A DNA stretch of 64,000 nucleotides, taken from the NCBI GenBank assembly GCA_037501455.1, contig CM074857.1:105805501-105869500 (forward strand), written 5' to 3'. The DNA comes from Lantana camara. Its lineage: Eukaryota > Streptophyta > Magnoliopsida > Lamiales > Verbenaceae. Under the pieces are notes generated by a model. It was not told where the DNA came from and did not search any database. It saw only the letters and a program-made list of their open reading frames with translations. The position numbers and the translations under genes were made by a program. This document shows, one piece after another, positions 23,848-36,474 of this stretch (its first letter is position 1; each line of letters starts with the position of its first letter).

Positions 23848-24148
23848 CCCCTCATGGATCCCCTGAGATCATGAAATAATAACTCTGGAATAATCATAAA
23901 ACTTCCCTCAGGGACCGAGCGCGATGCAAGGACCTCCTACCCCTCGAAGGTGTCCCTCGGGCTACCGCGAAACGCCAAGGGAATACAAATTACATACAAC
24001 ACACCCCTCGAATCACGAGGATAGGTGTCCCTCGGGCGTTTCACTAATACTGCTCAAGAGGGGATGCTCCAAGGGATACAATACTCCCTCGAACCTATCG
24101 AGGGTCCTTGTCCTTTGATAACAACCTGATAGTGCTCCCTACCACATT
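23848..24148. other. Unidentified repeat flank between hAT-1 and LTR C
   Basis: Moderately GC-rich DNA with recurrent CCCTCGA, TCGAGGG and GTGTCCCTCGGGC motifs, interrupted by hAT-1. Similar composition at 20150-20242 suggests it is the other half of the same element. The class is not recognised and no gene is present. Confidence 0.4.
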
Positions 24149-24932
24149 GTACATGTAATGCCCCGACTTTTTGGCCGTACAGGTATGACGTCACGAGGGT
24201 GTTACTTGTGCTTTTAATTATTTAATTATGTAATTACATGTTAATTTTAATATTCTTATGCTATTTGAACTAACATGATATAATTGTTATGGAATTTAAT
24301 TTGAATTCTTGAACGTTATTCATCATTGGTTATGATACGTGCCTTGTTTGAATCCGATTTGATTTTCGATTTCCGTGAAAACTTGGTATGAATGAATTAT
24401 GTGTATTATGAACATGTTTATATACTCGTCGCTTGATTTTGATCTTGGTTGTTTGAGTTTTTTGTTCGTTTGTGTGATCGGAACCAAAAGGGGGATAAAG
24501 AGCATTTAGCGCGCCTTGGGTTCCGGGCTGCATAACTTAAGCTCGGAAACTCAGAATCGAGTTTCGTCATCTCCATTGGATTCATATCGATGATTCGGAG
24601 TCAATGGGATAAGCCTCATATTTTTCTAAGGCCATTTGAATCCCCGATTTTCAACCGAAACGAGCACCTCATACCTAAAATGACAACCGTCGACTATTAT
24701 TGAGTTGCGGACCTATACTAACACCCCTAAGCCCCTAACTCTTGACCAATACACCCAAGACTTACCTGTCTCTCTCTCCATTATCTGCTCCCATTCGAAC
24801 CACACATCCCCAAGAAGAGAAAAGTGCTGAAAAAGAGAAGAAAGAAGAAAGGAAGAACCCACTATTCCTACCTTGAGTATTTGAGCTCATACTCCCTCCA
24901 TTGTTTCTCCAACTTGAAAGGTAAGTCCATAA

Positions 24933-25108
24933 TGTTGAATGTTATGAACACCATGGTTGGGAAAGGTTTTTCTTTATTACTCAACTTCTATAAAATGATA
25001 CAAGATACAATACATGTATATAATACAGAGAATTACGCTAAATAAGGAAACGGATATTTACACAAAGATTACGGGATTTGATTAGATCCCTAGTATCCCT
25101 TGCTAACA
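24933..25108 (-). repeat. Copia-1 3' LTR
   Basis: It begins TGTTGAATG and ends GCTAACA on the plus strand, so both termini are canonical TG and CA. It is 176 bp long and abuts the polypurine tract at 25109. Confidence 0.93.
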
Positions 25109-25120
25109 CTCCCCCTCAAG
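25109..25120 (-). other. Copia-1 polypurine tract
   Basis: The minus-strand sequence CTTGAGGGGGAG lies directly before the 3' LTR. It is the usual plus-strand primer site of Copia elements. Confidence 0.85.
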
Positions 25121-26718
25121 TTGTATAGTGGGATCTCCAATGTGCAACTTGTCTAAGACTTCCCCAAATATCCTTCCATTCACGGCTTTGGTGAGAATGC
25201 CCGCTAGCTGATCTTCTGACCTCAAGTGTGGCAACTTAATGATACCTTCCTCGATTTTCTCTTTGATAAAGTGCCTATCAACTTCAATGTGCTTCGTTCG
25301 ATCATGTTGTACAGGGTTCTCAGATATGCTGATCGCTGCTCGATTATCACACATCAAGCTACACGCTTCTTCGCTTAAGAGACCGATTTCCCCAAGTAGC
25401 TTCCTTAGCCAAAGGACTTTTGCTACTCCTCGAGCAATCCCTCGAAACTCTGCCTCAGCGCTGGAAAGTGCCACCACCTTCTATTTTTTACTCCTCCAAG
25501 TCACTATATTTCCTCCAACAAGAGTAAAATACCCAGACGTGGATCTCTGATCTCCTAGACTCCCTGCCCAGTCTGCATCTGTATATGCCTCAATCCTTAA
25601 GTGACCGTGTTTCTAAAACAGAACTCCTCTACCGGGACATCCTTTTAGGTACCGACACACTCTAACTGCCGCATCCCAATGCTCCTTCTTTGGTTGATGC
25701 ATAAATTAACTCAATACCCCAACAATATAGGCGATATCAGGCCGAGTGTGCGATAGGTAAATCAACTTCCCTACCAGGTGCTGATACTGTGGTTTGTCAG
25801 CATCTTTTGACCCCTCAATACTCCTTAATCCATGATTTACTACCATGGGACTATCCACTGGACGACATTCTAATAACCCCGTTTCTGCTAGTAGATCCAG
25901 AATGAACTTCCTATGTGAGATGTATATACCCTTCTTCGATCTCAGTACTTCTATCATTAGGGGTGGGCGCGGGACGGGGAGTTCGGGATTCGGGGAGTTC
26001 GGGATCGGGATAGGAAACTTGGAGCCCGAGCCCGTCCCGGAAATGTCGGGTACCCGGCCTATTGGGGAATTCGGGATTCGGGACGGGATCGGGGAGCCCG
26101 AGTTAAATTTTGAATTTTTTTTTTATTAATTAATTATCCCATAATCACGTTACTTAGAAATTAGAATTGCAATTGTATGGCAAAATATTATTTGATAATA
26201 TATACTCTAAGTCTCTAACAATATCATTATATAGAAAGAAATAATAGAGCATTAATTAAATTATAGAGAGAAATAAAAGAGCATTAATTAAATTAATTAA
26301 ATTATACTTAGAAAGAAATTAATTAAATTGCAATTGTATGGGAAAATATTATTGTAGGGCGTAGATAGGTCAGAAACATTACATTAAATTGCAATTGTAT
26401 GCATAAATATTACAGAAAGAAAGTCAGAAACATTGTCTTCAAACATTATGGAAAGAAATACCATTATGGAAAGAAACTCCAAATTACAAACATTATGGAA
26501 AGAAATAAAATTAGTCCCACACTCCCACCCATTGCATTACAATATTACAGAAACATCAAACATTGTCTTTAGACTTCAAACATCACTGGCCACTGCATGT
26601 GTAATGTCTATGCATCACGCCATCATCATCACAGAAATAATATTACAGAGACATTGTCTTCAAACATAACAGGAACTCCAAACATTAAAAGCTTTAAACT
26701 AACCTCATAGAAATCGCA

Positions 26719-28980
26719 TCAAATATCAATAATGGTTGAATCAACTCCATCTTTCGTCAATTCTACAAACGAAAAAAGAAAATATTAGACATATCAAACT
26801 AAAAAAAGGGAATAAGATTATAAAATTAAAATAGATAAACCGTTCTAAAATACCTTTTTCGATTGCTTCAACCTCATATAAATCTTCCTCGATGTTCATT
26901 GGCTTTAAATCACGACGAATCCAATCTTGAGCACAAATTAAAGCTTGGACTATCCGAGGAGATAAAGAACTCCTAAAAGCATCGAGGGCACGCCCACCGG
27001 TGCTAAATGCCGACTCCGAAGCAACAGTGGAGACTGGGATGGCTAACACATCACGAGCTATCTTTGAGAGGATAGGAAATCGAGGACTATTTAATTTCCT
27101 CCATTTCAAGATATCAAAGTCCTCGTTATCATCTTCAACTTCTTCGGCCAAGTATTTCTCATACTCGGATCTTGCTTGATCACCTTTTCCTATTTTCTTT
27201 TTCTTATTCCATTGATCTTTGATGTATGATGCTCGGGTCATAGAATCAAGTGATGTAGTAGAAGAAAAACTAGATGATGTAGAAGAAGTTTTTGAAGAAA
27301 TTGGGCTCGGCGGACCTCCATACATCCTTTTATACTCTTCAAACAATTCTTGCATGCCGTGTCTCACATTCTCCTTCATTAATGCACACTTTGGATTCGC
27401 ATCCTCCCCCTCCTTACTAGGATACAAAAGCTCAAACATGTATTCAAGAAATCCAAGCTTGTGACGTGGATCAAGAATGACGGCATAATAAAGGATCATG
27501 TTCATTTTATCAATCGAACCCCAATATTTTTCAAACTTGGATTTCATCATCTTTGCCATTTCTTGCAATTGTAAATCATCACCATTCTCCCATTCGTTCA
27601 AAATCAATTCAATGGCACTTATTTCAACAAAAACGGTGTTAGTTGTGACATATAAAGAACCGGAAATTGCCAAAGTAAGCTTATAAAAGTGCTCCAAAAA
27701 TTTACACAACAACTCGGCCCTCTCAAAATCAATCCATTTTGGTACACCGGCAAAAGGCTCATGTTTAAGATCATTAACATAGCCAAGGTCTTGATCCCCA
27801 TAATAATCAAAGGCCCTCATAAGTGTACATGACGTGTCCAACATTAACTAAGTAGAATTCCACCTAGTAGGTACGTCAAGACAAAGCATTTTTTTGGATT
27901 CTATTTTTGACAGCTCTATACAAGCCAAAAATTTCTGTACCAAGATGGAGAATTGCAAATATACTTCACGGCGCCCCTAATTCGAGAAATGGAATCATGT
28001 TCATCACGATTCTTCAACCCATCTTGAACCAAAAGATTCACAATATGTGCAATACACCTCATGTGAACATATTTCCCTCCCAATAACTTTGTCCCCCAAT
28101 TTTCAAGCCTCTTCTTCAAATATACAATTGCAAGGTCGTTCGATGAAGCATTATCAACCGTTATTGTAAAAATATTATCAATACCCCAATCAAGCAAACA
28201 TTTCTCCACCCCTTTACCGATTTCCTCACCTTTATGTCCTATGATTGGACAAAAATTTAGAATTCTTTTTTGAAGAATCCAATCATCATCTATGAAATGT
28301 TCCGTGAGAACCATGTAGTTCATTCTTTGAATCGATGTCCAAGTGTCGGTAGCGATTGATATTCTTTGGGAGTGATTCTTTATATATGCTTTCAATTTCA
28401 ACCTTTCACTCACATACAAATTGTAGATGTCCTTCGTTATAGTCCTTCGTGAAGGAACTATAAACATCGGACATACAACCGATATAAAATACTTGAAACC
28501 CGGATTCTCAATCGTTTTGAAATGAAGTTCATCAAGTATCAACCAATAACACATAGCTTCTCTAACTTTTTCTTGATCAAACTTCCAACAAGACATAGTA
28601 GTTCCCTCCTTGTCACCTACTCGATTTAGTTGTAGATTGATCCGGGTTTGATTGGTTTCGACTTCATGAGGTTTCTTTTTACATGCCTCCCAATGATTTT
28701 TTATGCCCTTCGTCCCATGAAGTTTTGGATCTTCTTTAAGCTCCCTCTTGCAATATTTGCATCTAGCCTTTTGAATTTTATCAATAAGGCAAAAGAATTT
28801 GTCAAAATGTTCCCAATAAGCGGACCTTAGTACAATTTCCCTCTTAGTTCTTTTTTTTGATTTTCCATCATCGACGCCAATATCAATATCATCCTCACCA
28901 ATATCATCCACATCAATATCTTCAGCACCTAAATCCGGAATATCATCTCTTATATCTTCGGCACCGTATATATTTGACAT
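26719..28980 (-). pseudogene. hAT-2 transposase, nearly intact, two breaks
   Basis: The ATG at 28980 directly follows a splice acceptor (ATTATAG on the minus strand), as in hAT-1. Domains in order: acidic N-terminus; BED finger (SAYWEHFDKFF; CKYC; LHGTKGIKNHWEAC); RNase-H-like core (ATDTWTSIQRMN; TVDNASSND; HMRCIAHIVNLLVQ); and hAT dimerisation region (DFDILKWRK; PVSTVASESAFSTGGR; SSLSPRIVQALI). The last intron has its donor at 26853 and the final short exon is 26762-26719, ending TIIDI like the TIVDI end of hAT-1. The visible defects are a frame change near 27925 and a stop near 27850, both inside the central domain. It shares the protein architecture of hAT-1 but is clearly diverged from it. 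Confidence 0.92.
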
Positions 28981-29089
28981 CTATAATTAATAAAGTTTAC
29001 AGGAAATTGCAAGAAACATATCAGTGTTTACAATAAAAAGCATTTCAATTTCAAATTTTTAATTTTTATAAACAGCAAATTGAGGTAAA

Positions 29090-29310
29090 CTGATACACTG
29101 ATACACATCAAATTTTTATGGTTCAACATGTTCTGAAGTTCTGTCTTCATATGGTTCAACAAATTGGGGTAAATTTTTATGGTTCAACACTGATACACAG
29201 CAAATTTTTATGGTTCAGCAAATTGGGGTAAATTTTTATACACTGATACACAACAAATTGGGGTAAACTGCTTCTGAGTTCTGTCTTCATATGGTTCAAC
29301 ATGTTCTAAA
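29090..29310. repeat. Tandem repeats in the hAT-2 leader intron
   Basis: Irregular repeats built from ACACTGATACACA, AAATTTTTATGGTTCA and AAATTGGGGTAAA recur four or more times between the subterminal region and the transposase start. They are noncoding. Confidence 0.6.
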
Positions 29311-32300
29311 GTTGATTTAGAAATATATAACTTAATTTTAGAAATAGACTCAACCGATAAGCCAAGTGTTGGGAGTGTTGCTCAACTGGATTACTTAAAT
29401 GGATTAATAAGCTAGCCTAGCAGCAGCCCCCATTTCAATTTTCATAAATCGTAAAAATCAATTATTCTCAAATAACATAATAAATACGGGAGAATGTTAG
29501 AATTACAAACAAAAAAGCAACTTAATTGAAAGAAATCACAAATTCTGAGATTAGGGCTAAAAATAAAAAACTTACCTCAAGGCTCAAATCCTCAAGTTCA
29601 AATTTTGAAACTAAGTTGCCGAGGACCCGGTAGCTGGCCGGTGGTGGTCAATTGGTTGATGGGTGGAGCTAATTTTCTCGCGGCGCTGGGGGAGCTGTTT
29701 GTTGAGAGGAGACGAGACTGGAGCAGAGGGAGGACTTAGATGCAGACGCGGAGCAGAGGGATTTGTTGTGGCCGTTCGAACTGAAGAGAAAGAGATTGGA
29801 GAGTGGATGCAGTCTTGACTCTTGCTTGCAGATGTAGAAATCAGGGGTTACGAAAGAACTAAGAAGAACTGAAGCGTGCGTGAAGAACAGAAGAAGTGGC
29901 CTGGTACTCTGGTCTGGTCAAGACTCATTCAAGTTTGATTTTAATTAATAATGATTAATGATTATTAATGGGGCTTTATGTTATTATTATTATTAGTATT
30001 ATATATATATATTATATATAAAGTGGTATATATTATGTATATATACAGTAATACAGATCTATATTATATATATATATATATATGGAGATTATATTATATT
30101 ATATTATATATATATATATAATTATTTTTTTTTTATTAAAGGGGTCGGGTAGTTCGGGTACCCGATCGGGGAATTCGGGTACCAAGATACTACCCGAGCC
30201 CGAACTCTTAGTCGGGATTCGGGTACCCGTCCCGAATTGGAAATATCCCGAACTCCCCGTCCCGATCGGGAAATACCCGGGGCCCGAATTCCCCAACCCG
30301 AATGCCCACCCCTATCTATCATAAGGAAGTACTTTAGCTGCCCCAGATCTTTCATCTCGAACTCCCTGAACAAATTTTTCCTTAGCTGGGAAATCTCCTC
30401 TGTATCATCCCCTATGATGATCATATCGTCAACATAGATAATCAAGCACGTCACAAGTTCATCCCTCCTTTTAATAAAGAGGGTATGATCTGAGTTACTC
30501 TGATGATAGCCATATTTTTTCATTGCTGCTGAGAACCTCCCAAACCAAGCCTGGAGGGACTGCTTCAAACCATAAAGGGCTTTCTTGAGCTTACATACTT
30601 CTCTATCACTAAATCCCCGTGTGAATCCCGGAAGTGGTCCATGTATACTTCCTCTTGCAATTCTCCATGTAGGAATGCATCCTTAACGTCAAACTGGTGT
30701 AATGCCCAATCCCGGTTTGCTGCTACTGAGAACAATACCCTGATCGTGTCGATTTTCTCCACGGGGTAGAAAGTCTCTGAGTAGTCAATGTCGTAAGTCT
30801 GAGTGTACCCCTTGGCCACTAACCTTGCTTTATACCGTTCAATGCTGCCATCAGCCCGATGTTTCACTGTGTATACCCACCGACATCCAACTACCTTCTT
30901 TCTGGGAGGAAGTATGTACTTCTCCCACGTTTCATTCCTTTCTAGTGCTTCCATTTCTGTATCCATGGCCTGAACCCACTTGTCTTCTACGAGTGCTTCC
31001 TCCACTCGGTTTGGAACCTTGACCGAGTAGATGGCAGTTGTATAGGCTCGTGCTGATGCTGCTAAAGTTCCGACCAAGACATTAGCAAGTGGATATCTTT
31101 GAATTCTGCCTGTGTGTTAGGGTTCATATCTTTTTGGATGGATTCCCCTGATCGTTCTGGGTGGTAGGGCATATCTGTTTGTTTCTGTCTCCCCATGTTC
31201 ATTACTCTTTGTTTCTGTCTCCCCCTGTTCGTTACTCTCTGTCTCTCCCTATTCATAACTCTCCTCATGTTCTTCACTGATCTCTGCACTGTTAGGGCCA
31301 TATAAAATAGGAGAAGAAATAACTGATATAGAACTAGAACTTCCCAACATGTGACTACTAACCTCAGGATTATTCGCGGGGTGACCGGAATGGTGGAAGT
31401 AGTGGGAGACTGTACCACGGGAGAGGCCGGTTTTGTGGTTCCACCTACTCGCTCTTTTGGGACTATGTCTGGCCAATAGTTGAGTGGCGGATGAGAAAGA
31501 ATCTCATTCAGTGGATCTGACTGTTGACTCTCCCCCTGACCACTGAGTGGGGAGGCAAAGAAATACTCTGTTTCGATAAAGTTACAGTCTAAAGTGACAA
31601 ACATACGCCTGGTGGGTAGATGATAACATCTATACCCCTTCTGGTGAACCCCATACCCGACAAAGACACATTTTAGGGAACAAGGGTCAAGTTTGGTTTT
31701 GTTATGCTTGGGAATATGAACAAAGACCGAGCAGCCAAAGACCCGAGGTGGAAAAGCTAAAACAGAAGGGATACTGACATGTTTACAGAGATAATGGAGA
31801 GGGGTTTCTAGGTTAAGAGACCTAGAGGGGACTCGGTTAGCCAAGTAGACAGAGGTGGCAACGGCTTCAGGCCACATGGACTTTGGACAACGGGACTCGA
31901 GAAGAAGTGACCTAGACATCTCTAGAAGCTAACGGTTTTTACGCTCGGCTACCCCGTTTTGCTGAGGGGTAGAAGGGCACGACGTTTGGTGAACTAGCCC
32001 ATTTTTCTCAAAAAACTATTTCATAGTGGTATTGACATACTCCCCCCCCAATTGTCAGACCTAAGCACCTGGATTTGAGATTTCTATTGTGTTTTGACCA
32101 GCTGAAAGAAATCCATGAATTTATAGGGAACGTCAGACTTATTTTTGAGGAAATATACCCAAGTCATCCGAGAGAAGTCATCGATAAACAAAACAAAATA
32201 TTTAAATTCATGGCTCAAACCAGTGTTCGGGGAGGGTCCCCATTCATCAGAGTGAATAAGAGAAAAAGCTGACTTAGCACGAGAACTAGATAATGAAAAA

Positions 32301-32883
32301 GATTGCATATGACTCTTAGCAAGAATACATGTCTCACAAGTGATTTTATTCTGTTTAGAAAATAACTGAGGAAAAAGCACCTGAAGATACCCTAATGACG
32401 GATGACCCAAACGACGGTGCCACAACCACTGTTGATGGTCCACTGTCCCGTGAGCGAGCGTCGCAGTTCCTTGTTGAGCCACCACATCGACAAAGTATAG
32501 ACCCCCATGTTCAGTACCACGCCCAATCACTTTTCCCGAACGAATATCCTGTAACAGACAAAAATCGGGAAACATAAGCATGGTACAATTCAACTCTTTC
32601 ATAATATGGCTAATGGACAACAATTTACAAGATAAACTGGGAATATAAAGACAAGACAATTCTTTAATTAGATCATGGGAGACAGTGACAAGGTTCCAGC
32701 TCTAAGAACCGGGGTAAGACCCCCATTTGCATTCTGAATTGATGTAATTTTCGGTGGGACAAGATTAATGAGGTCAGACCGATCATTAGTCATAGTATTG
32801 GTGGCCCTACAATCAAATATCCACTGAGTGATGCTACTTCCTGCCATGTTTAGTGCCACACAGGAATCCCTGTCAGCCGCCAG

Positions 32884-32911
32884 ATGTTGATATGCTTTTA
32901 AGAGAATGGTT
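32884..32911. other. 28-bp block identical to hAT-1 transposase, inside Copia-1 gag
   Basis: This stretch equals 22605-22632 of hAT-1 base for base, on the same strand; both can encode DMLLREW on the plus strand. Here it lies between the Copia-1 gag end and its protease, where hAT coding sequence has no place. The flanks differ at once on the left and after the 28 bp on the right. hAT-2 does not carry the same stretch. It looks like a small templated insertion. Confidence 0.8.
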
Positions 32912-33522
32912 TGAGAGTTCCCCCCTTACATTTTCAGCCACCAGACCCACGAACCCCTTCTCTCCCTCTACTCCATTTGCTGCACTTTTCGCCTCACCTC
33001 CGTCGTTTGCAACCGCCGCCATCCCCCGCGACAGACGGGCGGTATTCTGCAGCTGACTTTGCCATCCTTGTGGGAACCCAATTAGTTCGAAGCATGTCTC
33101 CTTGACATGTCCAGGCCTTCCACACTTGTTGCACTTATTCATGCTGCCATCTCGGCGTGATGGTGTGGTGGTTCTCCCCGGCACGCCTGATCGGGGCTTG
33201 GTGGCGTACCCCTGAGTCACCGGAGTTGTCCCTGATTTTGAAGGTCCTTGAGCTAAGGATCCGGAACCTATGCCTGAGGCTCCGACCGATGATGGGCCAT
33301 CTCCTCTGTTCTGCCCTTCTTGGTTTTGAGTATTCTGAGTATTTTGGGTTTGGGGCTGCAGGTTACTGATCAGGCTAACGAGCTATGTGGCCAGGGAATC
33401 CGCGGGCTGTTGCGGTCCCATGGCGGTGCTAGACTGAGCGCTATTGGTTTCGGCCATGGCCGAGAAAATAGGTACTGGGTATATGATGAGCAAGAACACT
33501 GATCAATGTGTGATCGAATTCC

Positions 33523-33534
33523 GCTCTGATACCA
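33523..33534 (-). other. Copia-1 primer-binding site (tRNA-iMet)
   Basis: The minus strand reads TGGTATCAGAGC, the standard complement of the initiator tRNA-Met 3' end, directly next to the 5' LTR. Confidence 0.93.
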
Positions 33535-33711
33535 TGTTGAATGTTATGAACACCATGGTTGGGAAAGGTTTTTCTTTATTACTCAACTTCTATGAAACGA
33601 TACAAGATACAATACATGTATATAATACAGAGAATTACGCTAAATAAGGAAAACGGATATTTACACAAAGATTACGAGATTTGATTAGATCCCTAGTATC
33701 CCTTGCTAATA
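33535..33711 (-). repeat. Copia-1 5' LTR
   Basis: A 177-bp copy of 24933-25108 with about four substitutions and one added A. Its plus-strand end is GCTAATA instead of GCTAACA, so one terminal CA has become TA. Confidence 0.93.
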
Positions 33712-34159
33712 CATAATTGCTATATCCATCTCCTTGTGGTCATTTTAAGTTAGGATTTGCATGATTTCACTATGATTTGGGCACTCTATGGCATATATGA
33801 TGAATAGTAAGGGTTTAGAGTATTTTGGTGATTCTAGCATGATTCCTTGTGAATTCTTTTGATGTGAAGCATGTAATATGATCCTAAGACATCCTTTATG
33901 ACTTTTATGGACTTGATTCAAGTAGTGGTTGAGAATTCCTTAGTTTTCCATTGATGAACTTTGAAGGTTTTGTATGAACTTGACCTTTTTTCACTTGTTT
34001 CATGTGTTGCTATGGATTTGAATCATATATTGACTTGAAATGCATGAATTCTTACTACGATAACTTACAATTATGTGTCTAATTGATGTTAGTATAGTTT
34101 TCTTTGAGTTTGTGGGGTTTTTTAGGGCTGAGAATCGAAGAATTCCTGCCCAGTCATGC

Positions 34160-34285
34160 CTACTGCCCGTTAGGGCTTTTATGTGAATTGGTGTGTAATG
34201 GCCGTTAGCTGCTCCTAGGAGCCCCTGTACCTACTAACTGCCATTAGTGGATTTACAAAGGGTGGGGACTAATGGTCGTTAGTCC
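34160..34285. repeat. Four paired GGCC-type palindromes in LTR copy C
   Basis: Units of the form CTAATGGCCGTTAG or CTAACTGCCATTAG start near 34160, 34195, 34233 and 34268, with spacings of 35, 38 and 35 bp. They lie in the middle piece of LTR C. The unit sequence differs from those in A and B, but symmetry, a GGCC-like centre and pairing are kept. Confidence 0.75.
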
Positions 34286-34463
34286 CCCAGGATCTTTGGT
34301 TTCGTGTTTTGTTCGCTTGTTTTCCCGTTTTACTCGTTTCCCTCCCCGATCTTGATCCTAATTTGTTATGTGCTTGTTTATATGTATGAATTGCTATGTT
34401 ATAAGTTGTAATTACTTGATTTTGATATGTTCCATGTATGACTAATATATTATGAGTAATGGA

Positions 34464-36474
34464 TGCTGGGTAGGGGCCCGAAATAGTACTGTTCCGGGAC
34501 CGTACTTTAAAATTTTTTCCCTAATATACAGGTATCAAAATATTTCTAAAATATTTAAATACAAACAGCGGAAGACTAGGCAGAACTACTCAAGTATATA
34601 CATGCAATTGATAATAAATTTTAAATCATAAAGTAGATAAATAAAGCATGCAATTAACACTTAAGAGCACCTAATTTATCATGCTTAAACAAAATATAGT
34701 ATAAAAATACCTTTCACCGAAGATGGCTACTGCGCCCCGAATTCACCTCCCGAGAATCTGATACCCGATCTCCTCGTGAAACCGGTAGAGCTTCCCTGCA
34801 ATATCCCTAGAGAAACCCTCGGAGTGTGGGCTCCGAAGTATTTATCTAAATACTAGAGAAAATAAAACTTTAAACTAGAAAACCCTTTTCAGGGTTTAAT
34901 CTCCCGAAATTAAGTGTTTTATATATTAAATATATAAACACCTAATTAAAATTAATTCCAAAATAATAAGGAATTAATTAGGAGAAAAGGGATATGGTTT
35001 CAAAGCAAGAACTCAGCCAAAACCTCTCCCAGAAGTTGTGAGAAAAAATGAAGTGCCAAGCCCCCTATCTATAGGGGAAAACCCGAGGGTAAAATAGTAA
35101 TTTCACATCCCACTTGCATGTGCAACTTGGATGCAAAATCTAAAGTGACCACATCGTAGCCCTCTTCACCACGAGTCCAACGCTGCCAGCCACGCGCGGC
35201 CTGAAGGTGGCTCGTTTGTGACACAGGCGCCCATCTAGGGTTTTCTGTGCATACGTGTGCTGCTGCGCTGGCGCTGAGTCAGTGCCACCTCACCCCATTC
35301 GTTGACGTTGCCTGACATGTCAGCTGACAAGTCATCCACTGCCACGTCAGCAAAAAAATAAATTTTTTTTATTATTATTTTCTCCAAAATAAAATTTCGG
35401 GCATTTCTAACACTTTGGAATTTCAATTTATTTTCTTAAAATAAATTCCTTGGCTATTTTCAAACACTTTGAAATTTATTTCTCTCTTTCCCTTTAATGT
35501 TTTATCTTCGTGTTTTAAATTGGGGCTTGTAGGGGGACCTGCAGGACTAATTAATTTTAACTCCAAACTGGTTAATATATTATCATCTCATGATAATAAT
35601 TAATTACCGTTTAACAATATTTAATTCCACTAAATAAATATTGTTGTACTCTAAAATTAATTAAATTATTCCCGAATTTCTCGATCTAGAATAATTTTGC
35701 ATTTTACTCCTTCGTGTAGATATCCATGAAAAATAAATTAATACTACTATCATTTATTTTTCACTTCTAATCTGAAATCTCCTGATTCACCTTAAGTTCA
35801 AATTTCTTGTACTTGAAACACATTCAACATACAACTTCAGTGACACATCACACGAAGTACTTTGGCCAAAGTTTTAATTCGAACTTTGCAAATCCATTTC
35901 AGGAATATCTTTTAACCTTCCAGCAAAGCCACAGATTCCTTGATCAATATTTCTCTTTAGCACACTTTATGCAATCACCGAACGTACAAAGGTTTTGGTC
36001 ATTCGATATCGAGACCTCACTTCTGAGCAAGTTACAATAATTAACACTACATGCCTAAAGTCGAAATACTATCAGGATTAAGAGTCCAATGCTCCATGAG
36101 ATTTATTCATTTTAGATAGTAGTTATAAAATGAACTATCTTGGCGGTCCAGTTCGATGTTTCCAATCCCATCGAAAAACATCAATGTGTTATAACCGGAA
36201 ACTTCATTTCCATATGACGAAAGACTAATCATCTTATATAACACATTATAGTCCCGATAAGAACTTATTCTTATCTTACCGACTATAACATTAATAACAC
36301 GTGATTTCGGTATTCAAAGTCTTTTCCTACGAAATACATTTCATATAAGTACACCATCACACGTCATTAATTATGTTAATATACTCATAACTTGCAATAA
36401 TTTCAGTTTTATTAATCCAATAAAATACGAAGTATTTACAAAGAAATTGGATTTTCAGGGCACTAGTCCCAAAA
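34464..36474 (-). repeat. Copia-2 3' LTR, full length
   Basis: About 2011 bp. The inner boundary is placed at GTCCCAAAA (36466-36474), next to a minus-strand purine-rich CAAGTGGGGAGAT. The first about 1.33 kb aligns with 41710-43066; the remainder has no partner in the window. Confidence 0.8.

Larger units (their letters stand above)
25958..30314 (-). mobile_element. hAT transposon (hAT-2) inside Copia-1
   Basis: The termini TAGGGGTGGGC and GCCCACCCCTA form a perfect 11-bp inverted repeat, and the exact 8-bp TSD TCTATCAT lies at 25950-25957 and 30315-30322. The transposase runs on the minus strand. As in hAT-1, GC-rich subterminal repeats (GGGTACCCG, CGGGATCGGG) mark both ends, and an AT microsatellite (about 30000-30120) lies inside the 5' subterminal block. 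The 3' region holds three copies of ATTGCAATTGTATGG-like sequence (about 26164, 26330 and 26388). It is younger than Copia-1, which it interrupts. Confidence 0.95.
25103..33457 (-). pseudogene. Copia-1 gag-pol polyprotein, broken and split by hAT-2
   Basis: Minus-strand blocks: a possible start at 33457, a CCHC knuckle (CNKCGRPGHVKETC, about 33140-33100), protease remnant (WIFDCRATNTMT, catalytic D-S-G altered to DCR), pre-integrase and integrase core (WLWHRRLGHPS; HSDEWGPSP; FIDDFSRMTWVYF; 32659-32084), and integrase C-terminal region (31919-31450). Reverse transcriptase follows ([46 protein letters not shown]), then RNase H (ALSSAEAEFRGIA; CDNRAAI; 25477-25103). Stops and frame changes separate the blocks. 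The usual gag capsid region before the knuckle is missing: only about 100 codons precede it. hAT-2 lies between LKYFL and IEVLRSKKG of the reverse transcriptase. Confidence 0.92.
24933..33711 (-). mobile_element. Ty1/Copia element Copia-1, nested host of hAT-2
   Basis: LTRs of 176 and 177 bp (24933-25108 and 33535-33711) bound the element, and exact CATAA TSDs lie at 24928-24932 and 33712-33716. The tRNA-iMet primer-binding site directly abuts the 5' LTR on the minus strand, and a polypurine tract precedes the 3' LTR. Domain order on the minus strand is gag, protease, integrase, reverse transcriptase and RNase H, which is the Copia order. The two LTRs differ by about four substitutions and one indel, so insertion is fairly recent. 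It lies inside LTR C. A hAT element splits the reverse transcriptase. Confidence 0.95.

Noticed and set aside
20138..24153. TTGTACA at 20138 and again at 24147 as a TSD of the unknown element around hAT-1
   Set aside because: The right copy overlaps the TSD of LTR C and no matching termini were found, so it may be chance.
26741..26853. Extra C-terminal residues of the hAT-2 transposase in the long frame
   Set aside because: This is intron readthrough; splicing to 26762-26719 gives an end matching hAT-1.
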